From positions 1 through 59,892 of the forward strand of contig JANWJE010000054.1 of assembly GCA_025451995.1 (NCBI GenBank): a DNA stretch of 59,892 bases, in the 5' to 3' direction. This document shows positions 59,748 to 59,892 of this stretch, one piece after another. Positions within the stretch are counted from its first letter, which is position 1. Every line of letters begins with the position of its first letter. The notes beneath the pieces were generated by a model. It had not been told where the DNA came from and did no database searches. It saw only the letters and a program-made list of their open reading frames with translations. A program made the translations under genes and the position numbers. This DNA is from Parachlamydiaceae bacterium (GTDB lineage Bacteria; Chlamydiota; Chlamydiia; Chlamydiales; Parachlamydiaceae).

Positions 59748-59892
59748 ACTCGTTCTACTTCAAATGTAGAAATTTTTACAAGGAGGCGGCCTTATTTTGC
59801 ATCAAGCGTAGCTGGTGCCGAAGCAGCACAACTTGAATAAGTTGTGCGATGCAGGCAGATGCAAAAGAAGAGCCAAGCCGACGTAGTAAAAT
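59748..59892. repeat. dispersed structured repeat at window edge
   Basis: From ACTCGTTCTACTTCAAATG to the window edge. Its left end and the reverse complement of its right end (59865-59891) are both found fused at 12555-12607. Inside, GCACAACTTGAATAAGTTGTGC is a perfect hairpin (59826-59847), and TTTTGCATC / GATGCAAAA frame it. The element may continue beyond the window. The stretch 59603-59747 shows no gene. Confidence 0.5.

Noticed and set aside
1-59892. CRISPR array, rRNA genes, prophage or transposase
   Set aside because: No regular spacer-repeat series, no rRNA sequence and no transposase or phage protein motif was seen.

Overview
The window comes from a chlamydia of the amoeba-associated type, most likely Parachlamydiaceae. 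Direct signs are an AT-rich genome, a lysine/alanine-rich histone-H1-like protein, the gene neighbourhood aas-cysS ... lysS ... priA (which in Chlamydia trachomatis lies together around CT775-CT784), the pair dksA-lspA (CT407-CT408) and the gatC-gatA-gatB block. The second sign is a set of eukaryote-like ubiquitin-system proteins (an F-box-like protein, a USP-type deubiquitinase and a very large UIM-LRR-BTB protein). Expansion of F-box, BTB and related families is known for Parachlamydiaceae. No rRNA, phage, transposase or CRISPR array is visible. Two tRNA-Ser genes are present.

Layout. 1-8.6 kb: an F-box-like protein, treZ, a membrane-anchored PP2C phosphatase, a three-domain Aas-type acyl recycling enzyme, cysS and a small partner gene. 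8.6-15.3 kb: recQ, a long palindrome, a membrane-anchored hypothetical, a Phd/PIN toxin-antitoxin pair with its promoter/operator, a repeat-rich accessory zone with a broken second copy of the recQ 3' end, and a helical-repeat protein. 15.3-25.1 kb: mostly minus-strand housekeeping genes (lysS, rimO, priA, mnmG) with several very small genes. 25.3-30.6 kb: a DUF1761 membrane protein, the histone-like protein, a LigD-type polymerase, a DUF4143-type ATPase and an effector-like hypothetical. 30.7-36.3 kb: glutaminyl cyclase, O-methyltransferase, PTP-like phytase, NagZ-like glycosidase and a sodium/solute symporter, with a histidine-rich short reading frame in front of the symporter. 36.4-42.4 kb: secreted Gly/His/Trp-rich proteins, the deubiquitinase, dnaB and the tRNAs. 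42.4-50.7 kb: a zinc/manganese-type ABC importer, a LOG-family protein, mnmA, dksA, lspA, a Ppx/GppA phosphatase and pncC. 51-60 kb: the UIM-LRR-BTB protein, an SDR39U1-type protein, gatCAB and a small hypothetical gene.

The most unusual feature is a set of long palindromic elements, several of which lie inside reading frames and keep them open. A 175-bp element with perfect 36-bp terminal inverted repeats lies in the linker of the LigD-type polymerase. A gapless 68+68-bp imperfect palindrome encodes most of the N-terminus of the hypothetical gene next to priA. A half copy of the 166-bp palindrome at 15.1 kb supplies the signal-peptide codons of the NagZ-like gene. Another palindrome appears to have replaced the last codons of recQ. 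This resembles the palindromic elements that insert in frame in Rickettsia genes; I know of no named chlamydial counterpart.

All functional calls are from motif reading alone; no search was run. Start codons were moved to the site with the best ribosome-binding sequence or to a translational overlap where the sequence favoured it.
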